NCBI RefSeq assembly: GCF_003481985.1
Contig: NZ_QUMD01000016.1
Coordinates: forward strand, 7,311-71,310
DNA length: 64,000 nucleotides
Origin: Clostridium sp. OF09-36
GTDB lineage: Bacteria; Bacillota; Clostridia; Lachnospirales; Lachnospiraceae
Direction of reading: 5' to 3'
In this document: positions 46,660 to 55,898 of the stretch, piece by piece
Numbering within the stretch: position 1 is the stretch's first letter
How the letters are laid out: every line of letters begins with the position of its first letter
Notes under the pieces: generated by a model
The model's input: the letters and a program-made list of their open reading frames with translations, nothing else
What the model was told of the DNA's origin: nothing
Databases searched by the model: none
Program-made: the position numbers and the translations under genes

Positions 46660-47800
46660 AATTCTTTTCCGCTCCATTCTGCCATCTGAGCACATGGCGT
46701 TTGATCCGGTCTAATACCTTGGTGACTACGGTAAAGATGAAGCAGATCACAAACAACGCTGCAAACATCTTATCGTAGCTGGCCCAGGACTTGCTCCAGT
46801 TCATATACCAGCCAAGTCCTGACTTTACTCCCAGCATTTCAGCGATCATGATCGCGGTGCAGGAGCTGCTCATAGCCTGGGTACAGCCCGAAAGGATCGA
46901 TGGCATGGCATGCGGGATCGCCACGCCAAAGATCAGCCTGCGCTCGCTTGCCCCAAGCGTCCTCGCCGCGTCAAAATAATCGCGGTCTACATTGGCTATG
47001 CCGTTCATGGTCGCAACCGTTACCGCAAACCACGATCCCAGCGCGATGATGAACACCGCTCCGCCAAACAACGAGGAGGCAATGACCATCATGATCGGGA
47101 TCCACGTTGAGGTTGGGATCGGTCCCAAAAATTTAATCACCGGATCGATCCAGTAGCGGGCTTTCCGGGAATACCCGCAGACAATTCCAGTTACAAGCCC
47201 AAGCGCTACACCGGAAAAATATCCCAGGAACAAAAGTCCCAGGGTATGCACCGTGCAGTCCAGGATCATGGCCCGGTCGATCCACGCAGCATTCAGGATA
47301 AAGTTGATACAGGGAACAAACGGCTGAGTCAGGATCCCGGTTTTCAACGTCAGATAATCATATCCGGTAAATAAAAGAAATAAAGCCGACCAGAGCGGTG
47401 CCCGGTACCGGAACCGCTCAGACATTTTTTTATCGCCTGATCTGCGCTTCCATGCTGCAGCGATTCCACAGATATCGTAAACCAGGATCAGCAGCACCAG
47501 AAATCCAAGATAGGTGTTCGGATTCCGGTTGGTGCTGTTGTCCGGGATCAGCAGATATTCCAGGATTGCAAGCAGTCCGCAAACATTGGGCAGACACTGG
47601 ATCAGGATATCAAACGCCTTTTCCAGCTCTGTTTTTTCTTTCGCTTCCAGATCTTTTAGTTCCTGACGGGTCAAGTCTGCCATTTTCCTCTGTTCCTGTC
47701 TGGAAAAATTATCTTCTTCCGTTCTGCAGCCTGACAAAATTACATTCTTTTTCTTCTCCATGTTTTTCCACCCTGCAACTTTTGTAACACGACTGTTCAT
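46652..47800 (-). CDS. ABC transporter permease, NitT/TauT type, with long N-terminal extension
   Basis: 382 residues. The C-terminal about 200 residues are a standard permease with the EAA loop (DAARTLGASERRLIFGVAIP). The N-terminus adds a charged stretch (TRQELKDLEAKEKTELEKAF) and two extra membrane spans, longer than most SsuC-type permeases. Starts at 47800, 47761 (MEKKKNV) or 47683 are possible; AGGAGG lies only well before the first. The gene follows the truncated dehydratase with one-base proximity. Confidence 0.82.
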   Translation of the reverse strand: MNSRVTKVAGWKNMEKKKNVILSGCRTEEDNFSRQEQRKMADLTRQELKDLEAKEKTELEKAFDILIQCLPNVCGLLAILEYLLIPDNSTNRNPNTYLGFLVLLILVYDICGIAAAWKRRSGDKKMSERFRYRAPLWSALFLLFTGYDYLTLKTGILTQPFVPCINFILNAAWIDRAMILDCTVHTLGLLFLGYFSGVALGLVTGIVCGYSRKARYWIDPVIKFLGPIPTSTWIPIMMVIASSLFGGAVFIIALGSWFAVTVATMNGIANVDRDYFDAARTLGASERRLIFGVAIPHAMPSILSGCTQAMSSSCTAIMIAEMLGVKSGLGWYMNWSKSWASYDKMFAALFVICFIFTVVTKVLDRIKRHVLRWQNGAEKNYG

Positions 47801-47809
47801 GCATGCGCA
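47795..47809 (-). repeat. Dispersed palindromic repeat, partial copy E
   Basis: Core GCGCATGCATGAAC at the start of the permease gene, matching the right half of copy B (28225-28253). Confidence 0.3.
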
Positions 47810-47823
47810 CACAGTCCTCCTCA

Positions 47824-48294
47824 CTATAATAGTTCCAGAAACGCCTCAATACGCGTTGCCAGCTGGCCGCTGTCATTCTGGGAATAATCTGTTTCAATCG
47901 CCAGATACGGCACATGCTTTTCCTTTGCAAGCTGCCGGATCGTATAAGCTTCCACCGTGTACGGCGTGCAGGCCTGCAGATCAATCTCCACGATCCCGTC
48001 GATCTGGTATTCCCGGATCAGCCGTTCGATCAGCCCGATCCGTTTTGTGTTCGGAGTCATGACCGAACAGCCGATTTCTAAATACCGGGCAGCGATGGCC
48101 TCCACGATATCTTCCGCTTCCGTATCTACCATCTGAAATGCCGCCTTGATTCCGCTGCAATTTTCAAAGCAGACCACAACTGCATCGCTCTCTTCCATGG
48201 TCTTTACGGTTTTCTGAAGAACACCGCCAATGGGACAGCCTGTGACCAGAATTCTCTTTTTTCCCGCAAACTGCTCTGGAAGATGATACCCCAT
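47824..48294 (-). pseudogene. 2-hydroxyacyl-CoA dehydratase subunit (HgdB/YjiM-like), C-terminal part only
   Basis: 156 residues equal to the C-terminal half of a dehydratase beta-type or double-cubane protein: RILVTGCPIGGVLQKTVKTM, CFENCSGIK, DGIVEIDLQACTPYTVEAY, VPYLAIETDYSQNDSGQLAT. The N-terminal half with the first cluster ligands is absent and upstream sequence shows no trace of it. It may be a relic or a truncated but expressed domain; its clean frame and context with a broken activase favour decay in progress. Confidence 0.75.
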
Positions 48295-48411
48295 ACCTTT
48301 TTACCCATGTTTTCTCATTTATTCTCAATAAAATGTAACATAAATTTCCCGGAATGAGAAATTGTATCTATCAATATATCTCCATGATTTATTTGATTTT
48401 TAAATAAATTA

Positions 48412-48447
48412 GAAAAAAAAAGAACTGCCCACGATGGAGCAGTTCTC
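48412..48447 (-). terminator. Rho-independent terminator of garD
   Basis: Minus-strand stem AGAACTGC...GCAGTTCT with a 10-nt loop, then T9. Confidence 0.85.
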
Positions 48448-48483
48448 TCTGAATTTGATACAGATTCTGTTTTGACGGCAGGA

Positions 48484-50001
48484 TCAGGTTATCGGTGCCG
48501 GGTTGAAGATGCACATGTCGTTGTGGAATCCGTACTGGTCGCTGTATGGCTGCTTGATTCCGCTTGCCACATCCAGGATCATGTCGAAGATTTCCTGTCC
48601 AACATCTGCGATGGTCTTTTCGCCAGTAGCTACGTCACCTGCAGAGATATCGATCAGGTCGAACCAGTGGTTCTTTAACTCGTTACGGCTGCAGACTTTG
48701 ATAACCGGGCTGATATCCAGACCATACGGGGTTCCGCGTCCGGTCATAAATACCTGAAGACCGATACCACTTGCAACCTGGCTCGGTCCGCAAACGATGT
48801 CGCTGGCCGGGGTTGCTGCATAGATCAGGCCGTGCTTGGTCGGCTTCTGAGCCGGGGAAAGTACTTCCACGATCTGGCTGGTACCGCTCTTTGCGATACT
48901 TCCCATTGCTTTCTCTACGATATTTGCAAGTCCGCCTGCCTTGTTACCAGGAGTCGGGTTTGCGTCACGGCCTACGCCGCCCTCTGCAAGGTACTTGTCG
49001 TACCATTTCATCTCTTCTGCCAGACGGTCACGAGTATGGGCATCCGGGCAGCGTGCTGCAAGCATATGTACGCCGTCACGAACCTCGGTAACCTCACTGA
49101 ACATTACGGTTGCGCCACCGCGAACCAGCATATCTGCTGCATAACCGGCACTCGGGTTAGCGGAAATACCGGAGAATGCATCACTGCCGCCGCACTGCAT
49201 ACCAATTAACAGATCGCTAAGCGGAAGCTCCTCACGGGTTCTCTTGTTCAGCTTCTGCAGTTTCTTCTCTGCCATTTCAAGGATTGCGTTCATCATAGCG
49301 TCATGACCAGCATAGTCCTGAAGAGTCAGAACGTTCTCCGGGGTGATATCCTCCGGCGGAAGTACGCGGTCATAGGTCAGCTTCTCGCAGCCAAGGCCTA
49401 CTACCATGATCTCACCGCCAAAGTTCGGATGCCGGATGACATTGGTGATCGCACGGATCGGGATGTAAGCTAACGGTGCGTTGATCGCAACACCACAGCC
49501 ATACGGATGGGTAACTGCTACAACACCATCTACATTCGGATACTTCGGAAGCAGCTCTTTCTTGATGCGCTCTACTGCGACCTTTAATACGCCAGCCGCA
49601 CACTGAACGGTGGTTACGATTCCCAGAAGGTTTCTCGTACCTGCCGGACCCTCGGCATTACGGTAACCCATCCAGGTGGTTCTGGTCGGCATCGGAAGCT
49701 CCTCCATCGGAACCAGGTTAGTGCCGTACTCCATATCGTCTACAGACGGGCTCTGCGGGAGATCCAGCATATGCTCGTTGATCCAGTCACCTTTCTTGAT
49801 ATCGTTGATGGCATAGCCGAGAACAACACCGTAACGGATGATCTCGCCGCCTGCCGGAATATCGCACAGGGCAATCTTGTGAGCCTGCGGGATGTCCTGA
49901 TTGGTCACAAGGCCTTCCATAACTTCGGTTCCAGCCTTCAGATCCTGAACGGCTACAACGACGTTATCCTGGTCTTTGATCTTGACATACAAACGTCCCA
50001 T
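48484..50001 (-). CDS. garD: Galactarate dehydratase
   Basis: 505 residues, full-length UxaA/GarD family: N-terminal SAF domain (VKIKDQDNVVVAV...IPAGGEIIRYGVVLGYA), then the dehydratase domain with HPYGCGVAINAPLAYIPIR, GLGCEKL, GMQCGGSDAFSGISANPSAG and GRGTPYGLDISPVIKV, which follow E. coli GarD closely. It converts galactarate to 5-dehydro-4-deoxyglucarate. Start after GGAGG (MGRLYVKIKDQD). It stands alone; no aldolase or tartronate semialdehyde reductase gene is nearby. Confidence 0.88.
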   Translation of the reverse strand: MGRLYVKIKDQDNVVVAVQDLKAGTEVMEGLVTNQDIPQAHKIALCDIPAGGEIIRYGVVLGYAINDIKKGDWINEHMLDLPQSPSVDDMEYGTNLVPMEELPMPTRTTWMGYRNAEGPAGTRNLLGIVTTVQCAAGVLKVAVERIKKELLPKYPNVDGVVAVTHPYGCGVAINAPLAYIPIRAITNVIRHPNFGGEIMVVGLGCEKLTYDRVLPPEDITPENVLTLQDYAGHDAMMNAILEMAEKKLQKLNKRTREELPLSDLLIGMQCGGSDAFSGISANPSAGYAADMLVRGGATVMFSEVTEVRDGVHMLAARCPDAHTRDRLAEEMKWYDKYLAEGGVGRDANPTPGNKAGGLANIVEKAMGSIAKSGTSQIVEVLSPAQKPTKHGLIYAATPASDIVCGPSQVASGIGLQVFMTGRGTPYGLDISPVIKVCSRNELKNHWFDLIDISAGDVATGEKTIADVGQEIFDMILDVASGIKQPYSDQYGFHNDMCIFNPAPIT

Positions 50002-50243
50002 ACATTTCCTCCTTCTTCGTTTCACGCTGGCACACGGTACAGAATTTCGGTTTTTGTGTTGTGCATCCGTGACATCCAGCGCTTTAACTCCTTGTTGATA
50101 ATCCCATTATAATACAGGAAATGTCATAAGTAAAATTAATTCTTTTTTTGAAAAGCTTAGTTTTTGTAAGTTTTCAGTTGCTTATTCATATAAGTTCAGT
50201 ACGATTTTTGTAGAGACATCCTTCGCTGTCCCAGTCCGCTTAT

Positions 50244-50699
50244 CTACCTCGAGGTTTTTAATGTGCTTCCGATCTCATCCGGACGGTCTTCCTTCTGGAT
50301 CACCACCGTATATTTATACTGGCTGGAGCTGTCTACGTTATAATGTAAGATCTCATCTTCTGAAATTTCCCGGTTAAACCAGCCCTTCTTGTTTACTGCA
50401 TTCTCTACCAGATAGCAGACCGAAGTCTGATCCAGTGCCGGATGACTGTTCCATACACCACTCTCCGGGTCCAGATAATACCAGACACCACCGATCTTCT
50501 GCCAGCCCGTCGCATAGCTTCCATCGTCCTCTGCGTAGGTCCAGTCCCCGTTTTCAGCCTGCTGCCACTCTGCCGCATAAGCTTTCATCTCGGTTTCCGT
50601 ACCCACTGCAAAAACAACTGCACTTCCGATTGCCAGCAAACATGCTCCTGCAAAAATTCCTCTCATGGTCTTTTTCAATTCTTTCTGTTTCAATTTCAT
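50244..50699 (-). CDS. Small secreted protein with choline-binding-type repeat
   Basis: 151 residues: a signal peptide (MKLKQKELKKTMRGIF and a hydrophobic core to about 32), then an aromatic repeat typical of choline-binding/cell-wall-binding modules (GDWTYAEDDGSYATGWQKIG, GVWYYLDPESG). The C-terminal half is unrecognised. Probably extracellular or wall-associated. Only one complete repeat is present, too few for firm choline binding. Confidence 0.65.
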   Translation of the reverse strand: MKLKQKELKKTMRGIFAGACLLAIGSAVVFAVGTETEMKAYAAEWQQAENGDWTYAEDDGSYATGWQKIGGVWYYLDPESGVWNSHPALDQTSVCYLVENAVNKKGWFNREISEDEILHYNVDSSSQYKYTVVIQKEDRPDEIGSTLKTSR

Positions 50700-50791
50700 A
50701 ATGATCGCCCTCTTCTTTCACTCTACCTGATTCTAACAGACAAATATGACCTTTCTGTGAAAGATCGCTGCATTTTTTATTTTCCGGAAAG

Positions 50792-50825
50792 AAAAAGAGC
50801 CTTCCCCATAAAGAGGAAAGCCCTT
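50792..50825 (-). terminator. Probable terminator of the PTS operon
   Basis: Minus-strand stem AGGGCTTTCC / GGGAAGGCTCT with an 8-nt loop, followed by T5, 85 nt beyond the PTS stop. Confidence 0.65.
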
Positions 50826-50910
50826 TCGCGTATCTATCTTCGGAAAGCGATCTTTTTCAGAAAGCAGTCGTTTCTGGATCGCCATCTTTTCGGAAACCTG
50901 GAGGATCTGC

Positions 50911-52367
50911 TTACTTGCAAAGTTTCTTGAATTCATCTGCCACAAACTGTACCTGGGTTCCAATGATGACCTGAACAGAGGTCTTGCTCGGACGTATCAC
51001 ACCTGCCACACCGGCAGATTTGATGACTTTTTCATTTACCTTTGTGTAGTCTTTGACTTCCAGGCGGAGTCTGGTAATGCAGTTGTCGATGGATGCCACA
51101 TTCTCCGGACCGCCAACACCTTCCAGAACAATCTTTGCGACTTCCGTGTAGTTGTTGTTGGACAGGGTTACTTTCGCTTCCTCTGTTTCATCATCCTCAC
51201 GTCCCGGAGTCTTTAAATCAAATCTAGTAATTACAAAGCGGAACACAACATAATAGAGAACACCAACCGCCAGACCAACCGGGATCAGCATCCACGGATT
51301 CTCTGCCAGCGGAGTGAAGGAGCTGAGCACCATATCAACTGCACCGCCTGAGAATGAGAAGCCTGCACGGATCGGAAGTGCAACGGTAATGCCGGCAGTG
51401 ATACCTGCTAACAGCGCATGTACGACGTAAAGGCCAGGAGCCAGAAACATGAAAGAAAACTCGATCGGCTCGGTAACGCCGGTAAAGAACGAACAGAATG
51501 CTGCAGATGCAAGCAGTCCGTAAACCATTTTCTTTTTGCCCGGCTTTGCAGTCTGGTACATCGCGATACATGCTGCCGGAAGACCAAACATCATGAACGG
51601 GAAGAATCCGGTCATGTACATACCAGTCTGTCCGTAAACACCGGTGTTGCCCCAGAAATTACTTAAATCATTGATTTCGGCTACATCAAACCAGAATACG
51701 GAATTCAGTGCATGATGCAGACCGAACGGAATGAGCAGGCGGTTGAAGAATGCATAAATGCCCGCGCCCAGAGCGCCCATGCCAATAAAGGCCTCACCCA
51801 TGGTAACCAGTGCACCGTAAACCAGCGGCCATACAAAGAACAGAACCAGCGCTGCAACGATGGAATACAGCGCGGTGAAGATTGCAACGGCACGCTTGCC
51901 GCTGAAGAATGCCAGTGCATCCGGAAGCTTCACGTTTTTGTATTTGTTATAGCAGGTTGCACCGATCAGACCGGATACGATACCAACAAACTGGTTCACG
52001 ATCTTGCCAAACGCCGGCGCTGCCTCATGCCCGGTAATACCAGCCACGGAACCGCTGCTTAAGAGCGTGGTGATCATGTACATGGAAACAAGACCTGCCA
52101 GACCAGCTGTACCGTCCGCATCATCTGCCATCCCAACTGCCACACCGATGGCAAACAGCCAGGACATGTTGTCGATCAGGCACCGCCTGCCTTAATGAGG
52201 AACAGACCGATGGAATAGCCAAGGCCACCCGCAGTAAACCCCTGAACTTCACCTGCCATTGCCGCAGGTGCCAGAATGTATCCGATTCCCATCAGGATAC
52301 CACATACCGGAAGACATGCTACCGGAAGCATCAAAGCTTTGCCCAGTCTCTGGAAAAACTTCATCAT
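50911..52367 (-). CDS. PTS transporter IICB, NagE/glucose type; apparent -1 frameshift
   Basis: About 485 residues. The N-terminal 64 codons (MMKFFQRLGKALMLPVACLP ... LFLIKAGGA) stop near 52176 and the next frame continues LIDNMSWLFAIGVAVGMADD, the standard sequence of glucose/N-acetylglucosamine IIC domains; one C is missing. The IIC domain includes GVTEPIEFSFMFLAP; the C-terminal IIB domain carries the phosphocysteine motif IDNCITRLRLEV. Cotranscribed with HPr-like, IIA and antiterminator genes; sugar probably glucose or N-acetylglucosamine. Confidence 0.87.
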
Positions 52368-52486
52368 AATGTAAAACCCCTTTCTTTTTCGCCTTTCGGC
52401 TTTTTTCTTTTTGTATTTGAACCACTCCCCAATGGTTGCAAATCATCTTTTGCTTGCGAAAGCAGACAGCAATCTGCACAACTGTA

Positions 52487-52738
52487 TCACGTGCGCAGAA
52501 TCTGAGCAATCGTATCAACCGCCGTTTTCGCTTCTTTTCCCTCCGCATGAATTTCAATCACACTGCCGGACGGCGCTTCTAATGCCATAAGCTCCAGGAT
52601 ACGGTCTGCACGCGCCGTTTTCTCCCCATAAATAAGCGATAAGTCCGCGTCAAGCCTGGTCGCCGCCGCCATAATGCGTGCACAGTTCCGTACATGAAGT
52701 CCCTCCGGATCTTCCACCTGTACCGTTGCGTATTTCAT
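52487..52738 (-). CDS. HPr-like phosphocarrier lacking the regulatory serine
   Basis: 83 residues. The active-site histidine is kept in GLHVRNC (His15 with Arg17), but the region around Ser46 of Gram-positive HPr (SIMGVMSL) is RILELMAL, with Arg at the Ser46 position. It should therefore accept phosphate from enzyme I yet not be a substrate of HPr kinase. Located between IICB and IIA genes, so it probably serves this operon. Confidence 0.82.
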   Translation of the reverse strand: MKYATVQVEDPEGLHVRNCARIMAAATRLDADLSLIYGEKTARADRILELMALEAPSGSVIEIHAEGKEAKTAVDTIAQILRT

Positions 52739-52798
52739 ACTAAAACAGTCTTCCTTTCGTTACCCGCATTCGTGCATGGAACATCTGATTCTTGCTTT

Positions 52799-53287
52799 TT
52801 ATAAAGAAATAACCGGATCTCCTGCTTTTACCACCATTCCGGTACTGCATACCATATCCGGGAAATCCGGTGTATTGCAGACGATCACAGGCGTCACAAC
52901 ATCATACCCGGCTGTACGGATCTGTTCCAGGTCTGCCGTGATCAGAAGATCGCCCACCTGTACCCGGTCTCCCTGCTTTACGTGCGTCTGGAAATACTGA
53001 CCCTTTAACTGAACCGTATCCAGACCAATATGAACGATCAGTTCTGCACCGTTATCTGCTTTGATGCTGACTGCATGCCCTGTTTCAAACAGCACCGTTA
53101 CCTCACCGGATACCGGTGCACGGAATGCTCCTTCTGACGGAATCAGTGCAACGCCTTTTCCCAGGATTCCCTGTGCAAAAGCAGGATCCGCTACTTCGCT
53201 TAACGGAATCACCTTTCCCGCTGCCGGAGATAACACCTCTGCCTGTTCTTTCTTTCCTCCAAACATCTTTTTTAATGCCTGAAACAT
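52799..53287 (-). CDS. PTS glucose-type IIA component
   Basis: 162 residues, Crr-like: LSPAAGKVIPLSEVADPAFA, GHAVSIKADNGAELIVHIGL with both active-site histidines, ending GMVVKAGDPVISL. Start MFQALKKMFGGKK chosen for family length. It passes phosphate from an HPr to the IIB domain encoded downstream. Confidence 0.9.
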   Translation of the reverse strand: MFQALKKMFGGKKEQAEVLSPAAGKVIPLSEVADPAFAQGILGKGVALIPSEGAFRAPVSGEVTVLFETGHAVSIKADNGAELIVHIGLDTVQLKGQYFQTHVKQGDRVQVGDLLITADLEQIRTAGYDVVTPVIVCNTPDFPDMVCSTGMVVKAGDPVISL

Positions 53288-53354
53288 AACAAGTCCCCCT
53301 TCTTTTTGAAACACGATCCCAGTTTTTTCTGATGAGATCACATGATTCTGTATT

Positions 53355-54205
53355 TCAGATTTTATCTTCGCTGCCGCTAAACCGTATCCTTCTAATATGA
53401 ACAGACAAATACGAGATTTCTTCCGCTGACACCCGATGCCCATAGGTCTGCAGGATAAATTCCTGGATTTTTCTGCCGCAGGCATATTCTTCCGGATACA
53501 TCTGCCGGATCATGCATGGAATTCTTCCAGCCCGGTCCCTTCCTCCAGCGACTCTCCACTGTAGATCCGGTGCGCCAGGAAACGCAGATGGGTCACCATG
53601 CGACCATAGCTTGCTGAGTTCGGGTCCATTTCTATCTGAAAATATTCCTCTACCATCTGCAGTACATCGTGAATAATTTTCGTCATATCGATGGTGTCCC
53701 GCATCCGGGTGTTATACTCCGCATTTACAATATGAAGCGCAATGGACGCCGCCTCATCAACCGGAAATGAAATTCCCAGTCTGCGCTCGATCAGGTCAAT
53801 GGCGAACATGCCAATGACATATTCCTCCCGGTAAAATGTCCGGATCTCACCCAGCAGCGGATTGGCAAACATCATCTTTTTCTGATAGCGCTCAATGGCA
53901 AAATTGATATGATCCGTCAATGTCAGATAAATATTATGATTTAATTTTTTGTCCATAACGCCTTTCGCGTACTGGATCACTTCGGCAGAAATCTGCAGAC
54001 GCTCCGGCGGCAGCTTCTGTACCAGATTTTTGAACTGATCCATGACGTCCGGATTCTCCAGCCGGAACACTTTCTCAATCTGATCTTTTGGAATTTCCAT
54101 ACCGGCACGGATCTGAAATCCGATTCCGCGTCCCATCACAACAACTTCTCTGCCATTTTCCAAAGCACTGATCACATTGTTGTTGATCACTTTCTCTACT
54201 GTCAT
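53355..54205 (-). CDS. BglG/LicT-family transcriptional antiterminator; apparent -1 frameshift
   Basis: About 283 residues: N-terminal RNA-binding domain (MTVEKVINNNVISALENGRE, IGFQIRAG) and two PRD domains. The frame stops after GLEEFHA near 53516; the neighbouring frame goes on IRQMYPEEYACGRKIQEFIL and ISYLSVHIRRI, the normal end of PRD2. GCATGATCC should be GCA-ATG-ATC, the same lost A as in the P-type ATPase. It binds the RAT upstream and controls its own PTS operon. Confidence 0.87.
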
Positions 54206-54241
54206 ACCCATAACCCCACATAGACCAGTACACGCTCTGCC

Positions 54242-54265
54242 GTTCACACATGCGCGTCCAGCAAC
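54242..54265 (-). repeat. Dispersed palindromic repeat, copy D
   Basis: Minus-strand GTTGCTGGACGCGCATGTG then TGAAC, between the RAT/terminator and the antiterminator start codon. Confidence 0.45.
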
Positions 54266-54299
54266 ACTCCCTCTCACATTGTCCTGATCTATTTAAAAT

Positions 54300-54385
54300 A
54301 AAAAACCAATTCTGAACAAATATCTGCATCACAAACTATCAAATACTGTTCAAAATTGGTTTTGCCTGCTTCCCAGTAACAATCC
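54300..54385 (-). promoter_or_regulatory. RAT antiterminator site overlapping a terminator
   Basis: Minus-strand RAT of the LicT/SacT/GlcT type at 54358-54385 (GGATTGTTACTG ... GCAGGCAAAACC). Its last bases form the 5' arm of a terminator (AAAACCAATT...TGAAC / GTTC...AATTGGTTTTTT, about 54300-54362). Binding of the antiterminator to RAT should prevent the terminator, giving sugar-induced autoregulation of the operon. Confidence 0.88.
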
Positions 54386-54515
54386 AAAATTGTTATATTC
54401 AAATCATGTTGTCTTAACTCTACCACATTATCTACAACACGTCAACCTGTTTTTGTTTTTTCTTTGTCAATTTTATACAATTGGCAAAATCTCTGCCTGT
54501 GAACAATAACCGCAC

Positions 54516-55214
54516 TCAACCCACGCCGAAATCCGTGATCTCATACAGCACCTCCACAGCCGGATCATCCAGGAGCCACCGGTATTCCTTCATAAACCAT
54601 CGCACTAGTTCCTCATCCTGTCGGATCGGAGTAGTATTGTTATTGTAGACATTCACGGTGCCCAGCTTGAAATACCGTTTTAAGTACTCGATATCCCGGG
54701 CGATCATCTCTTTCGTCTGCCCTTTGATTCCTACCATCAGACAGGGCGAATCGAAGTATCGCGCCACTTCCTCCGGACCGGAAAAATCGGCATGCTTGTT
54801 CAATACTTTTTCCCGGAAATCGTGATCAAACGTCTCCACGCCGATCTTAAAGACGATCGGCACCGGCATCCGCTTTCGCATCTCATCCAGCTTATGCCGG
54901 TAAATCCAGTGCGCTTCAAAAAACAGCTTCTGGATGTTCTTTTCTTTTATTACCTGTGCAATCCGGTCTAACGTCTGCTCCGGCAGTTCAAAACAGCTCG
55001 CCGAATCAATGACCTCCAGCACACCGAATTCCCCGGTTACCAGATCCAGTACGCGGTGATTCAGCTCCACCATAGACGCTTCATCCCGGCTGTTGTCTGC
55101 GATATAATCGCAAAATGCACACTTTCCCCAGGCGCAGGGAAATCCCTGTAAAAGACAGATTTCTCTCTGGTTCTTATTGGTTATCTTACTGTATCGTTCG
55201 GTTGGAATTCCCAT
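54516..55214 (-). CDS. queL: Radical-SAM queuine lyase-like protein
   Basis: 232 residues. The cluster motif is PCAWGKCAFCDY, a C-x4-C-x2-C spacing rather than the usual C-x3-C-x2-C. Gene context (ECF S component, nucleoside hydrolase, preQ1 riboswitch) matches the clostridial queuine-salvage set, in which a radical-SAM lyase (QueL) releases preQ1 from queuine. It overlaps the S-component gene by 29 nt and is last in the operon. Function assigned by context and family; not proved by sequence alone. Confidence 0.7.
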   Translation of the reverse strand: MGIPTERYSKITNKNQREICLLQGFPCAWGKCAFCDYIADNSRDEASMVELNHRVLDLVTGEFGVLEVIDSASCFELPEQTLDRIAQVIKEKNIQKLFFEAHWIYRHKLDEMRKRMPVPIVFKIGVETFDHDFREKVLNKHADFSGPEEVARYFDSPCLMVGIKGQTKEMIARDIEYLKRYFKLGTVNVYNNNTTPIRQDEELVRWFMKEYRWLLDDPAVEVLYEITDFGVG

Positions 55215-55827
55215 AACTTCCCTCTTTCACTCTTTCCTTTTTATTCCGTTTCCAAAGTGTACGCAGATCCTGCGGAAGCACCTGCAGAACTGCCACAGCC
55301 AACGCAAGCGCGATCACCCGGTCCAGATAATCCGTTAAAATCTGCACTGCAAAAATACTTCCGGTCATGCCAAGCGGAGTTTTGGCAAGCAATTGCACCA
55401 GAATGGAAGACCCGGAAGAAGTCACACCGCCAAACAATACGGCATTGATCACAGAACTTACCAGCGTTCCTGGAACTGTGATCAGAAAAGCTCCGGTCAG
55501 AATCTGGCGTTTTCTGACATTCCGCTCACTGAGCAGACTCTTCATAACCATTCCGGCGATGCCCGCCATCAGTCCGGTGATCATACCGACCGGTGCAAAA
55601 TACAAAGAATAAATATCGGTTGTCATACCAAGAATGATGCCGCTTAAGAGATTCGGCAGCATGCCGCAGAACGGTCCCATCCAGAGACCGGTTAAAATGG
55701 TTCCGATACTGTCTAAATAAATCGGCAGGCGAAGCATCAGCGCAAGCTGACCTCCTGCCACATTGATGCACACCGCCATAGCCAGCATGCAAAGCTGTAA
55801 GGTTGTCATGTTTCTAGTTCGGTTCAT
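55186..55827 (-). CDS. ECF transporter S component, probable queuine/Q-precursor uptake
   Basis: 213 residues with about six membrane spans and the ECF-S pattern (LRLPIYLDSIGTILTGLWMG; a small-residue motif near the N-terminus, AVCINVAGG). It needs shared EcfAA'T modules encoded elsewhere. In Clostridioides difficile a related S component (QrtT) next to queK/queL imports queuine. The operon position and preQ1 riboswitch support that here. Confidence 0.78.
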   Translation of the reverse strand: MNRTRNMTTLQLCMLAMAVCINVAGGQLALMLRLPIYLDSIGTILTGLWMGPFCGMLPNLLSGIILGMTTDIYSLYFAPVGMITGLMAGIAGMVMKSLLSERNVRKRQILTGAFLITVPGTLVSSVINAVLFGGVTSSGSSILVQLLAKTPLGMTGSIFAVQILTDYLDRVIALALAVAVLQVLPQDLRTLWKRNKKERVKEGSYGNSNRTIQ

Positions 55828-55898
55828 GTGTGTAATCCTCTCTTTTTCTCAAATTTTGTCTTGCCCTTCGTTATTCGATCTATTCAATCACAATGCGC

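Noticed and set aside
48484..50001. Altronate dehydratase (UxaA)
   Set aside because: The segments GMQCGGSDAFSGISANPSAG and GRGTPYGLDISPVIKV, and the whole-length pattern, follow galactarate dehydratase GarD more closely.
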